Assembly: GCA_029204225.1 (NCBI GenBank)
Contig: CM055097.1
Location: 36,253,446-36,317,445, forward strand
Direction: 5' to 3'
Source: Diphasiastrum complanatum
Taxonomy: Eukaryota; Streptophyta; Lycopodiopsida; Lycopodiales; Lycopodiaceae
Length of the DNA stretch: 64,000 bases
The notes under the pieces are model-generated. The model saw only the letters and a program-made list of their open reading frames with translations. It ran no database searches and was not told the origin of the DNA. A program made the position numbers and the translations under genes. This document shows, in pieces, positions 21,561-31,879 of this stretch; the first letter of the stretch is position 1; the number at the start of each line of letters is the position of its first letter.

Positions 21561-22640
21561 TGTCAGCAGTGATGATTAGAAGTCAAAAAAGTAAGAAAAA
21601 CGGTGGAAAAGGTAAAAAGTTGTGAAAACGACAAAAATTGTGAATTACGAGTGTCGGATGACAAGTATTGTAGTTCAGAGCGTAGATGGTGTTCAGTATG
21701 ACGAGATGATAGCTGTAGAAAGTTTGGTCACAAACGGAGAACTTGGTAATTTCAATGTAAATTTCGACAGAGTTTCGCTAGGAAAGGTGACAAATGACTC
21801 GAATTCAGCCCTTATATAACGGAATTTAGAGTGCGTATTAGGTGAAATCCACTTTCCTTTGTTCAGTTCCACCCAAATTTTGGCAAGCACCTTCTTCACA
21901 AAATTCTAAGAACTTAGGGAAGTCTGCGAGAGTTCAAAAAGTAATTTGACTCCTATGCGAAGGTTCTGCGAGGGTTCAGGCTGTCTGTGAGGGTTCAACT
22001 CTCGCAGGAAGTGATCTCTCGCACAACTTGTTCCTGTGATTGGATTTTCAAAATCAAAGCATGTATGTAGACTAATTTTATTGCTTAGATTTCATTTAGG
22101 CACCTTGCAAGGGTTGGTAAGATGATCTTGATGCTCTATGAGGGTTTTGAAAATTCAGCTTCTGGGAACCCTCGCACACACTAAAATATGGTGATTCCTC
22201 CATCAAGAACTCTCGTAGAGATTTTCATGGATGCATTTAGGTCAGATTTGGTGACTGCCCAAGTTTCAAGAGCTATCTCCTAGGGGATCTCAAAAAATCA
22301 TGAAAAAAGTATTCTTTCAGAGAGTTTTTTGACGAGATCTCGAGATTTTCTGATTTTTAGCTTTTGTAAACTGGTAATCAGCTTCATCCAGGTTTGATCT
22401 GACTGTTGGTAGTTTTCTGAAAGTTCTGATGGATACTTGGTAACAGATCCATCAGTCAATCTGATGATCTGCTTCCTTCTTGATCCTATCTAGATCTGGA
22501 TCCTCCTTGGATTCTGATGGATTTTCTCAATCTTGCCAGATCTGGCCGAATCTTGATGGATCTAGCTTGATTTGGCTTGATCTTCCTAGATCTAGTGGTG
22601 ATGGTTTAGCTGAATAGCTTTCGTACGTGCCATTACCAAT
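21561..22640 (-). mobile_element. non-coding gypsy DNA with gcgagagtt words
   Basis: Lies between the integrase end and the accessory ORF. It carries many ctctgcgagagttc-like words in both senses (about 21926, 21968, 22000, 22133, 22168, 22210), as in 7091-8060. Between 22440 and 22600 the words gatctggatcc/tagatct recur. Probably LTR or spacer of the same gypsy family. Confidence 0.4.
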
Positions 22641-22651
22641 CTGGATCTCTC

Positions 22652-23785
22652 TTACTGTGGTGGCCAATACTTCTGCAACCGGCTACCGTTGATGGGTGTA
22701 TCGAATGGTGTCCCATCTAGCTTTTCTAAATTCACGACTCCATGATTAAGAATTTCCTTGATCCGATAAGGACCTTTGCTTGTAAATTTTAACTTTCCCT
22801 TGATCGCCTTGGTTTTATACATCAGGACCAGATCTCCGGAGCAAAGATCCTTCTTTTGTAATTTGTGATCATGCCATGCTTTGCGTCTTTTCTTTTCAGC
22901 TGCAATGCATGCACAACTAGTAAGCATGTTTCACAGAGTTTATGCAGAGCTTCATGGCGTAGTTGTAGAGGTTTGGACTCATTAAGACGTTGCGTGGTGG
23001 CAATCCTTAATGAAGGAACTAAAAACTTTACTGGCATCACAGCATCCTGACCATATACCAATTGGAAGTTTGATCAGTGCTTCCTTTATATGCTGTCCTG
23101 AATGCCCACAGTGCAGCATGCAACTTGTGTTCCCAATCTGATCTGCTAGCTTCAACTGTTTTCGTGAGCACACTACACAAGATTTTATTGGATGATTCTA
23201 CTTGTCCATTACCACAAGGATAATAAGGCGTACTGGTTCTGTGGATCACGAAGAATTCCTCCAACAGGACCTTGATGGTCTCATTGATGAAATGACTTCC
23301 GCGATTGCTAACTAGCTCTAACGGGCATCCAAAGCGCACAATGATATTTTCATAAAGGAACTTGGCAGTGGTCCTAGCATCAGCTACTCTTACTGCCTTG
23401 GTTTCGACCCACTTGGTGAGGTAGTCTGTGGCTACGATTATGTATCGAGCCTGGGAACTCCTTACTGTAGGGTGAATTGGACTGATGTAATCCAATCCCC
23501 ACTTTTTGAATGGTGCTTGGGCTAAGACCGGGTGCAGTAGGTCATAATTCAATCTCTTGGCCTTCTTGCCCTTTGGCACACATCACACTTTTTCTAGTAT
23601 TTCTTCGTATCCTTATGAATCATTGGCCACCAACATCCTGATTGCAGGATCTTGCAAACTATAATGTCGGATGCAAAATGGCCTCCACCCATGCCTTCAT
23701 GTGAAAGCGAAATGATCTGGGTGCCCTCATGAGGAAGAGAGTTGCTGCGTAAGTTTAGGTTGCAAGATTGCAAACCAGTAAACAC
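22652..23785 (-). pseudogene. Ty3/gypsy integrase
   Basis: Minus strand, in order: zinc-finger start (HEGMGGGHFASDIIVCKI and GCWWPMIHKDTKKY, 23594-23700), catalytic core in 23037-23579 with KWGLDYISPIHP (Asp), VSNRGSHFIN (the second Asp of the usual x-D-x-G-x-x-F is Asn-Arg here, so probably lost), YYPCGNGQVESSNKIL (Glu), then C-terminal region VYGQDAVMPV and RKDAKHGMIT, and KLKFTSKGPYRIKEIL with LDGTPFDTPINGSRLQKYW near the end. The core is followed by frameshifts at about 23040 and 22900. Start of the domain is cut at about 23745-23785 by a plus-strand copia. Confidence 0.88.
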
Positions 23786-24515
23786 TCCTATTGAACTAGG
23801 TAAAAGGCTTTCTAAGCTGGATGAGTCACAGTCATTTGATGCTACGTTGTACAGACAGTTAGTAGGGAGCTTGATTTACCTTACCATGACTAGACCAGAT
23901 ATATGCTATGTTGTTGGCATTGTAAGTCAGTTTATGGCAGCACCTACGGAAATGCATTGGAAGGCAACTAAACGCATTTTGCGTTATGTGAAAGGCACTT
24001 CAGAGTATGGCTTGATTTACAGGAAGCATGATGGTTTACCTGAGTTGTGTGGCTATGTGGATGCGGATTGGGGAGGTGACTATGATGATCGTAGATCCAC
24101 CACAGGGTATATATTCCAGTTTTGTGGTAGTTGCTTTTCCTGGTCTAGTAAGAAGCAAAGTACAATTTCTCTTTCCACCATAGAAACAGAGTATAAGGCA
24201 ATGTGTAGTGCAGCACACGAAGCTATATGGTTGAGACAAATCTTGGAAGATATTGGCATGAAGCAGAAAAATCCCACGACTTTACATAGCGATAGTCAGA
24301 GTGGCATTCAGCTACCAAAGAATCCAGTGTTCCATGCGAGAACTAAACACATTGAGATTCAGTATCACTTCATACGTGAGAGGCTGCTAAGTTGTGAAAT
24401 TCATGTTGTTCATTGTAGCACAGAAGAACAACTAGCTGATATTTTCACTAAGCCACTTACTGGAGAAAAGTTTGATAAGTTTAGATCAAAGCTTTCTGTA
24501 CTTAAATTTTGTTGA
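23742..24515 (+). pseudogene. copia RT end and RNase H, 5' truncated
   Basis: An open frame of 257 residues. It starts with DCKPVNTPIELGKRLSK (RT thumb), GSLIYLTMTRPDICYVVG, HWKATKRILRYVKGT, then RNase H with YVDADWGGD (Asp), STIETEYKAM (Glu), LHSDSQSGIQL (Asp), FHARTKHIEIQYHFIRE (His) and LADIFTKPL. It ends just before the polypurine tract of its own 3' LTR. No lesion in this part, but everything upstream is missing at a junction with gypsy integrase DNA, so it cannot be functional here. Confidence 0.92.
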
Positions 24516-24571
24516 GTTTAAAGCTATGTCTATGATTGTATAAAAAGTAGACTCTACTTTAAGGGAGAGAG

Positions 24572-24841
24572 TTAGAATTAAAGTAGAATCACTGTGTTAC
24601 TGTACTGTGGGTCCTATCAGTGGATAAGAATCAGTTGGCCTCGCCACGAGGCAAGTCGACGGGACACGTGTCCCGCCAACGGCAACCTGGGTCATGCATG
24701 GGTTGCTTGAGTGAACAAATATATGTACAGTGTAATTTAATTTTGAGAAATACAGTTGTTATGTGAGTTTGCTGTGGAGAGTGTTTTCTGTCTGTGTTAC
24801 TGTGTAGCATGATCTGTGTTCCTGTGCAAAGCAAATTCTAA
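24572..24841 (+). mobile_element. copia 3' LTR, 270 bp
   Basis: Starts ttagaatta after the purine run aagggagagag (24560-24571) and ends aaattctaa, giving inverted ends TTAGAATT/AATTCTAA. Its reverse complement is at 18298-18481. It belongs to the RNase H fragment on its left. The ends lack TG/CA at the very edge, so the exact boundary may be shifted by a few bases. Confidence 0.8.
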
Positions 24842-25243
24842 GTCATTTCAAGCAATAAATGACATGTACTCACGATTTGCCATAGGTCTAGGTGCCCTAC
24901 CTACGACTCTTCAAAAGCTTATAACTTTTGATTGGCTTATCCAACTGTCATGATTCAAATTGCATCAAATTTTACACATTTCTTGCTTTCTAGTGGGCCA
25001 ATTTGCATGAAATTTGGATCTAAGGTGAGAGAGAACCACCAAACTGAAAATGAGCGGATTTCACACGTGCCAGCACCTGAAATTCTGTACAGTACCTGAT
25101 CTAGACCATTCAAAGTGGTTTGAAGCTCTAAATCACCAGAAAACTGCAAACTAGCTAGAAAGTAGAATCTAGACAATTCCTAGCTTGAAATCTGATCAAA
25201 TTTGCAAAAATTTTTATTAGATTTGCTTGTAAATCTTAGGTAG
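24842..25243 (-). other. leader of a minus-strand copia
   Basis: Non-coding; lies inside the primer site at 25244. Contains a ttcacacgtgcc half of the CACGTG palindrome at 25059-25070, and a 60-bp block (25139-25198) repeated at 43975-44034. Coding DNA of this element is missing to the left. Confidence 0.5.
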
Positions 25244-25255
25244 GCTCTGATACCA
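25244..25255 (-). other. copia primer binding site (initiator tRNA-Met)
   Basis: gctctgatacca, exact complement of TGGTATCAGAGC, directly next to an LTR start TGTTGACTAC at 25256. Confidence 0.85.
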
Positions 25256-25359
25256 TGTTGACTACTCTTTTGTGGGACACCCTACACATGTACTTTTGAT
25301 CTCCTAAGCCCAATAATACCATAAAGATCAGACTAGCATTGATTGACAATAGGAAAGCT
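25256..25359 (-). mobile_element. inner end of a copia LTR running into satellite
   Basis: TGTTGACTACTC follows the primer site without a gap, as an LTR edge should. After about 100 bp of ordinary sequence the satellite words begin (ctggcggtcc, gtctgcggtcc). No outer LTR end was found before or after the array. Confidence 0.5.
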
Positions 25360-26110
25360 GGCGGTCCAATTGTGGTCGTCTGCGGTCCTCCTGCCATGGC
25401 GGGAGGTTCTGAGGCCATCTACGACCTCTACGGTCATCTACGGTCATCTGCCCATACGGTTTTAGGATCTAGGGTCCTCTGCGGTCCCTAGTGCAGTCAT
25501 ATACGGTTCTCTACGGTCATCTACGACCTCTACAGTCTCTGCGGTCCTCTACGGTCCCTAGTGCGGTCCGACTGTCATTGTCTGCAGTCCTCCCGCCACG
25601 GCGGGAGGTTATGAGCCCATCTACGACCTTTGTGGTCATCTACGGTCCTCTATGGTCCTCTGCGGTCCCTCTACGGTCCCTTTGTGGTCCTTTGCAGTCC
25701 CTCTATGGTCCCTTTGTGAGCCTCTATGAGTCTCTACGGTCTCTACGGTCCCTGTGCGGTCCTCTACAAGCCTCTACGGTCTCTGCAGTCCTCTTCGGTC
25801 CTCTACGATCCCTAGTGCGGTCAGGCTATAGTCGTCTGCGGTCACGACCTCTGCGTTCCTCTACGGTCCCTAGTGCGGTCCGTCTGTGGTCGTCTGTAGT
25901 CCTCCCACCGCGGCGGGAGGTTTTGAGGCCATATGCAACCTCTGCGGTCATATACGGTCCTCTATGACCTCTACGGCCTCTGTGGTCCTCTACGGTCAAG
26001 TATGGTCATCTACGGTCCTCTGCGACCTCTGCGACTCTCTGCGGTCCCTAGTGTGGTCCTCTGCGACCTCTGCGGTCATCTACGGTCATTTGCGACCTCT
26101 AGAGTCCTCA
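25360..26110. repeat. GC-rich decamer satellite, array 1
   Basis: Built from 9-11-bp words such as ctctacggtc, ctctgcggtc, atctacggtc and cctctacgac, many with CG changed to TG or CA. Copies of the palindrome cctcccgccgcggcgggagg occur at 25387, 25589 and 25901. Open frames across it on several frames are low-complexity Ser/Val/Leu/Pro products and are not genes. Confidence 0.95.
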
Positions 26111-26302
26111 ATATGATTTCTACTTAAATCCAAATATCTCTATCTGATAATCTAAACCTGAACTCAACCATTGCATGTTAGTATTTCAAATTATAGATAA
26201 CAAGCAACAAAATTATGGCAAATGGCAGAGGAAGGGATTCCATTCGATGTGGACATGGACGTATGGGGGGTTGGCGGTGGTGAACCCAAACACTTGGAGA
26301 CG

Positions 26303-26414
26303 ATCTATTTTGAATTTGCAGCACGAGCGAATCTATTTTGAATTTGTCGCACGAGCGGATCTATTTCAAATTTGTCGCACGAGCGGATCTATTTCAAATT
26401 TGCAGCACGTTCCA
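26303..26414. repeat. 28-bp tandem repeat, four units
   Basis: atctatttt/atctatttc starts at 26303, 26331, 26359 and 26387, exactly 28 bp apart. The unit reads atctatttcaaatttgtcgc then acgagcgg. A multiple other than three would break a frame, and 28 does, so it is probably 5' untranslated sequence. Confidence 0.9.
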
Positions 26415-26426
26415 GAGATTTCGATG

Positions 26427-26825
26427 GAGCTTCTCTCTCCCCCCTCTCTTGCCCCCTCTTCGTCTCTTTCTAGGCTGTGCTTGGATCGCGATGCTGTTGC
26501 GCCTTGTTTGGATCTTCCTGCTCTCTCAAAGACATTGAGCTCTACTACGCTGCACCACCTCCCTTCTGCTGGTCTGATGGTGCAGCCCCCTTCTCCTCTT
26601 CTGTTTGCTCTGCCTGCTTTTCCTCCTACGTCTGCTACTGTGGAATTGGTGAGTCCTTGCTCTCAACACTCGGTCGTCTCTTGCAGCCCGGTTCTCAGTC
26701 AGCATGGCGGATTCGATATCCCTGCCTCACCCTATGTCAATAGAGTCGCAGCCTCCTCCTTCAACAAAGAAGGTGGGCCCCAACAAAAGGAAGTATGTCA
26801 AGAAGCAGTACAAGGAAGTCTCTAG
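26427..26825 (+). pseudogene. Ser/Pro-rich open frame, possible LINE first ORF
   Basis: Starts MELLSPPSLAPSSSLSRL and runs for about 130 residues. Toward its end another frame becomes more protein-like (STKKVGPNKRKYVKKQYKEV, basic), suggesting a frameshift near 26720. Plant LINE first ORFs are often basic and low in conservation; the LINE-like end downstream is the only reason for this guess. Confidence 0.3.
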
Positions 26826-27119
26826 ACTGCAATCCCACAGGTTTGCCAGGTTGTTGTAGGTGGTGCCTTTTGTCCCTCTCCATGCCCGGCGCCCTCGTCC
26901 TCTCAAATGCAAGCTCTGAAGGCAACGAGTACGGTCTCCTACCTCCAGGCCTACCGGGCAAGGGCGCAGCAGCCTCACACCCCTGCTGCATTCAAGACAC
27001 CTTCTTGGTGCTTTTGGAGCAGGCTCAGATACACCCTCTAGCCACACCGACCCTGCTCTCTTTCATACGGATGGCGGCTCAGATAGCGGATTTGCTTGTC
27101 GATCTGACCATTCCACTTC

Positions 27120-27870
27120 GTCGGCTGATCTAAAGGTGTGTTCCTTTCAGCTTCATACTTCTCTTTTTCAAGACTACATTGCTCAGCTTGCTGATACTAC
27201 TGTGGTTACGTATTTCATGGGGAAACCCCCTTATGCGGATGGGGCTAAGAGGTTTGGGGAGATACAGTGGGGCCCTCTGTGACTAACCTGGCCCGTCTTT
27301 TGCTTCTCCTTTGATCCTTCGTCACCTGAGGAGACGCCTCCACTCTCTCTTCCTTTGAATCTATTTGGACCTCTTTTCTTTTTCCTCCAAATGCTCAGTC
27401 CCTTTTTCACTCTCACCCTCGCCTTTCTTTTTCCTTAGCCACTAAAGGCCTTTCTTCCCTTGCTCAGTTGAGTCACATTTTCTCGTGGTGGGGCCTCACT
27501 TTTTCTCTAGACATGGCTACTATCTTGCTGGGGGATTTCGTTCTGACAGATTCTTCTGCTCTTACCCTTTGGCATGTGTGCATGCTAGCGGCTTTGTGGA
27601 GGATTTGGACAACCAAGAATCTTCAGGTTTTTGAGGGAGAAGCCCCCTCCTTGTCTGCCACGGCTTGTATTTGGCTAGCTATGTACTTTTAACATTCTAC
27701 TTAAAGTTGTTTTTCAGACTGGTACCCTGCGTGGTATGTTGGACTGCCTGTCTTTTGGGCTTCTGACAGTTATGTAAGCTACATTAGTTTTTGGCCACGG
27801 AAGTCGCTGTCTGGTTTTTTGTACATTTGTCAATATGTAATAGTGAAATTAGGCTTAAACCATTTTTTTT
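27120..27870 (+). pseudogene. LINE-like 3' end (reverse transcriptase C-terminus)
   Basis: The frame 27468-27692 reads LAQLSHIFSWWGLTFSL upstream and LWHVCMLAALWRIWTTKNLQ, VFEGEAPS at its end, matching the pattern L-W-x-x-x-x-x-x-x-W-x-I-W-x-x-x-N-x-x-x-F of the zf-RVT tail of plant LINEs. After the stop comes a short 3' UTR ending in a T/A-rich tail near 27860. The endonuclease and RT core are missing between here and 26825. Confidence is moderate because only the tail is readable. Confidence 0.5.
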
Positions 27871-29028
27871 ATAGATAACTATATTTTTAGAGTTTGTGCT
27901 TTAAACAATTAACAATATATTTGTATTGACAATTAATATTTAGCTTTTAAAGACTAGTCCATGATAATCCATTGATACAATATCATATTGATCAATATTA
28001 TTAGATTTTGAAACTCATAAGCCAACATCATCGATTGTTGTAAGTGCTTGACAATAAAAGAGTTTTGACATTTGTGATTTGATTTGGACCGTAAGATTAA
28101 GTGACTTGAGCCAAAACCAAGCATAAATGACATTGTTGGAGGTATTCAATCACCTACCTTTTAGTTCCATATTTTTAAGCCACAAAATAGAAGTTTGTAT
28201 GCAAAGAAAAAACTCAACAAAACTACAATGCACAACATAATTCTCTAAAAAATACAGTTTAACTAGTCATTTTGTTGTTTTATTGATATCATCAAATGTT
28301 TAACAATTTTATTGATCTACTACCTATCAATTGGTTGTTGTGTAGTTGCAAGTTCCAAACCGATGTGCAATTCACCAAAGAAGAAGGGATTTGGGCCATC
28401 AAATGGTTTGTGCCTATATTCAAAGAGAATAATTGGCTCATCATTCCCAATTCGATTGGTATGTTACCTGTACATCAAACAATTTTGAATAGATCTACGA
28501 GTTACACATAAGTTTATGGAGGTTGAGGCCAAACCTTCTTAAAGTGAATTTCATGGAACCTAAGTTTCAATAAAAACTAGTAACCATTTTGTCTCTTTGA
28601 ATCATAGCAAAAAAAAAGAAAGTGCAACAACCAAGCACAAGGACACTTGGATCCAAGGAGTTTTCTTTTCTAGGAATCCTATTAGATTTAGTTGGCTTAT
28701 AAGCTAGTTGTAATGAACTCAAACAATGATGCTTAATTCAAGAAGAGGGGATTAGATCTTACCTGTCAAGTTAATTCCATGCAAATCAACATAATTTAGA
28801 TGTTTTAAGATTCCAAATTCAGTGCGTATGCTACATGTTCAAACATCATGTGCATGTGGTATTACAATATTAGATGTGTAATGAATGACTAAACTAGACT
28901 ATAAGAGCCCTAGGAGTATGAATAACAACTTTATAATATTTGTAAATGAGATGTTGTGAAGTTGATTTGGGATGGGAGGTTGACAATCACCACCCAAAAA
29001 CAGCAACAAACAATTAAATCAAACAACA
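27871..29028. other. no gene recognised; AT-rich DNA
   Basis: Frames are short; the plus-strand frame 28296-28511 has no recognised domain. No LTR edge, primer site or tandem repeat found. Confidence 0.4.
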
Positions 29029-30062
29029 ATCTGCGACCTTTGTGGTCTCTGTGGTCTTTTGCGGTCAACTACGGTCATCTGCGACCTCTGTGGTCTCTAC
29101 GGTCATCTGCAACCTCTATGGTCCCTAGTGCACTCCGTATGTGGTACTCTGCAGTCCTCTCAACGCGGCGGGAGGTTCTGAGGCCATCCATGACCTCTGC
29201 GGTCTCTGTGGTCCTCTACGGTCAGTCTACGGTCATCTGCAACCTCTGTGATCTCTATGGTCATCTACGACCTCCGCGGTCCCTAGTGTGCTCCGTTTGT
29301 GGTCCTCTACGGTCCTCCCACTGTGGCGAGAGGCTCTGAGGTCATCTGTGACCTCTGCGGTCTATGCAGTCCTCTATGGTCAACTATGGTCATCTGCAAC
29401 CTCTACGGTCTCTACGGTCATCTGCGACCTCCGCGGTCCCTAGTGCACTCCGTTTGTGGTCCTCTACGGTCCTCCCACTGCGGCGGGAGATTATGAGGTC
29501 ATCTGCGACCTCTACGGTCTCTGCGGTCCTCTACGGTCAACTACGGTCATCTGCGACCTCTGCGGTCTCTACGGTCATCTATGACCTCCGCGGTCCCTAG
29601 TGCATTCCGTCAGTGGTTCTCTATGGTCCTCCCACCACGACAGGAGCTTTTGAGGGCGTCTGCGATCTATGGGGTCATCTACGATCTCTGTGGTCCTCTA
29701 CAATCCTCTATGGTCATCTGCGACCTCTGCGGTCTAAGTGGTGTTCTGCGGTTTAGGGTGCAGTCCATCTGTGGTCCTCTACGATCATCTGGGGTCTCTA
29801 ATGCGGTTCGTCTGCAGTCCTCCCACCACGGCGGGAGGTTCTGAGGCCATCTGCGACCTCTACGATCATCTACGGTCATCTACAGTCATTTGCGACCTCT
29901 ATGAACCTCTGTGGTTTAGATTGCAGTCCATTTGTGGTCCTCTGTGGTCATCTGCGGTCCTCTGGGGTCCCTAATGCGGTCCGTCCGTGGTCCTCCCGCC
30001 GTGGCAGGAGGTTCTGAGGCCTCTGCAGTCCCTAGTGCGGTCCCTCTGTGGTCCCTCTGCGG
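29029..30062. repeat. GC-rich decamer satellite, array 2, with 157-bp higher order
   Basis: Same words as array 1. The 20-bp palindrome or its variants start at 29156, 29314, 29471, 29628, 29819 and 29992; the first four are spaced 158, 157 and 157 bp, so the array has a higher-order unit of about 157 bp that becomes irregular at its right end (191, 173). Confidence 0.95.
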
Positions 30063-30475
30063 AATTTAGCAATATGTGAACCACAATTGAATTGGGTATG
30101 ACATGATTGCGTACTGTAAAACTCATGCATACACAAATATTATAAAACTTCTAGAAAACATATCATAGTAGAAAACATTTTCAAATCAATTAAAATGTAT
30201 CTAACATTCATAAAAAATGACACATTAATAGTAAATCTTTCTTCAAACTTCCTTTGTTGAATTGTCAACAAACCCTACCGCCTGAGGTATAAAGCACTTA
30301 ATTTTCCTTTACTATTTAGGCATAACAACCAATAGAAACTATAATGTCTCTATGTTTACATCCATTTCTCCCTCATCAGACTCCTCAGACCCAGAACTTG
30401 AGTCTTCAGATGAATTTGCATCTGATTCAGGTGATTCCAAATGGTCGTGATGCGCTAGGAAGGACTGAGTCATAT
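30063..30475. other. no gene recognised; spacer downstream of the 30.5-31.6 kb gene
   Basis: AT-rich. It may include the 3' untranslated part of the minus-strand gene on its right. Confidence 0.3.
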
Positions 30476-31640
30476 CTATATTTTTGGAGTATCAATACTC
30501 AGTATAGTCTGACCGATGATGTTCATGAGCTTTGCCACATAGTATGACATTCTATATAAGCACACAGACCAATTTGGAGTAGAAAAAGATTCAATAATGC
30601 TGCTAACACCTCGCCAATGCTTTGCTTTCTTTTTGTGATCTGGCTTACATGACACAAAATGTTTTGCCGATTTTTCACTATCTTCAAAACACAACCTCAA
30701 CAGTTTAAATTTGCTTTGCACGCACTCCCTGACATCATTCAGGGACTCAGCATTGTGAAGAACAAATAAAACAGGCTGTAGGTTTGGAACAGTTATATTA
30801 TTCTCTTTCAATGGAGTTGCCAGTTCGTAGTAACCCTCAAAAATAGATTAACGGACATCAAGCATTGCTTTGATGCTTGATTTGATACCCTCTTTCTTGT
30901 TGTGATCCAAAAAGAGAACAACCACACAGACTTTGTGTTGTGGCGTGAGAGTTATCAAACAATGCTGGACCATTGACAAAATGTAATTGAAGTCTAAAGA
31001 ATCCAAGTTATCAAATATATACAATGTGGGATGCTCCCACAATGAAGAAGGAAGTGTCATGAAACTTGATTCTCCAGCTCCATAATAGATGGCCTCCTCA
31101 TTTTTTGAAGTTTTTACTTTGCAGAAGAACCTCCATTCAGTGCTAGTAGAGGTCCCATTTTCATGCTCAGTATTGTGGACAGCAAGATATTTTTGTTTAA
31201 TATTTTCTGCAACTGCTCTCAAGGGGTTAGGTATAACACCAATCAATTTTGAAGTTATACCTTTGCCTTTTCCATAGTGCGCTCTAACCCAATTCCGACA
31301 AAAAGTCGGGTCAATGATTTTTGAGACTTGTTTTATGCTCTCTTTATTGTAGTCCACATCTGAAGGCAAGTCTTCTTTTGTAGTAAGCAAATATTGTACA
31401 ACACTTCGTGCAGCCATCTCACGAACCATAAGAAGAACTCCGTCATCAATGTATTTTTCTCTGTTTTTTCTTCCAAAATACAATTATCCAATTACAAGCT
31501 TCTTTAGGATACGATCGCACATGGCGTCCGACATATATCCCAAACATCTGAACAACCAAATAAATATCGGTTTGTTTTTTGTCTTCCTTGATCCCAATGC
31601 AGGTTGTCGTAGCAAATTTGATCATTTACATACAATTTCA
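30476..31640 (-). pseudogene. unrecognised protein gene with in-frame stops
   Basis: A minus-strand frame is readable for over 370 residues. Its upstream part (about 31490-31630) holds KTKNKPIFIWLFRCLGYMSD and RILKKLVIG, one stop, then the open block 30848-31483 (YFGRKNREKYIDDGVLLMV, RNWVRAHYGKGKGITSKLIG, HPTLYIFDNLDSLDFNYIL), a TAA at 30848-30850, and the same frame resumes as IFEGYYELATPLKENN and goes on to 30476. Because the frame is kept across both stops, these are point nonsense mutations rather than junk. The second stop could instead lie in an intron (GTTAAT precedes it). It resembles neither gag, pol nor a transposase known to me. The 31.9 kb LTR starts 240 bp upstream of it. Confidence 0.55.
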
Positions 31641-31879
31641 TGACTTGCATATAATTATTGAATGTTTCATCTCAACGAAAGATTATTATTGTGTACTCAA
31701 ATTTCTCATTAAAAGACGCAATTGTGTGTTGTCCTGACAAAGATCCAACATTACTACTGCCAAGGACACCGCACAAACTGAGATAAAATGTTTTCATCTG
31801 TCTCAGTTGCTCAGGATTTAGCTTCACTCCTTTAACAAAGCGTGGTCAACTCAATGAGATCCATACATCACGTGCATGT
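31641..31879. other. spacer between unknown gene and copia LTR
   Basis: No clear frame. Ends with ...cgtgcatgt directly before the LTR start TGTTGG. Confidence 0.4.
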
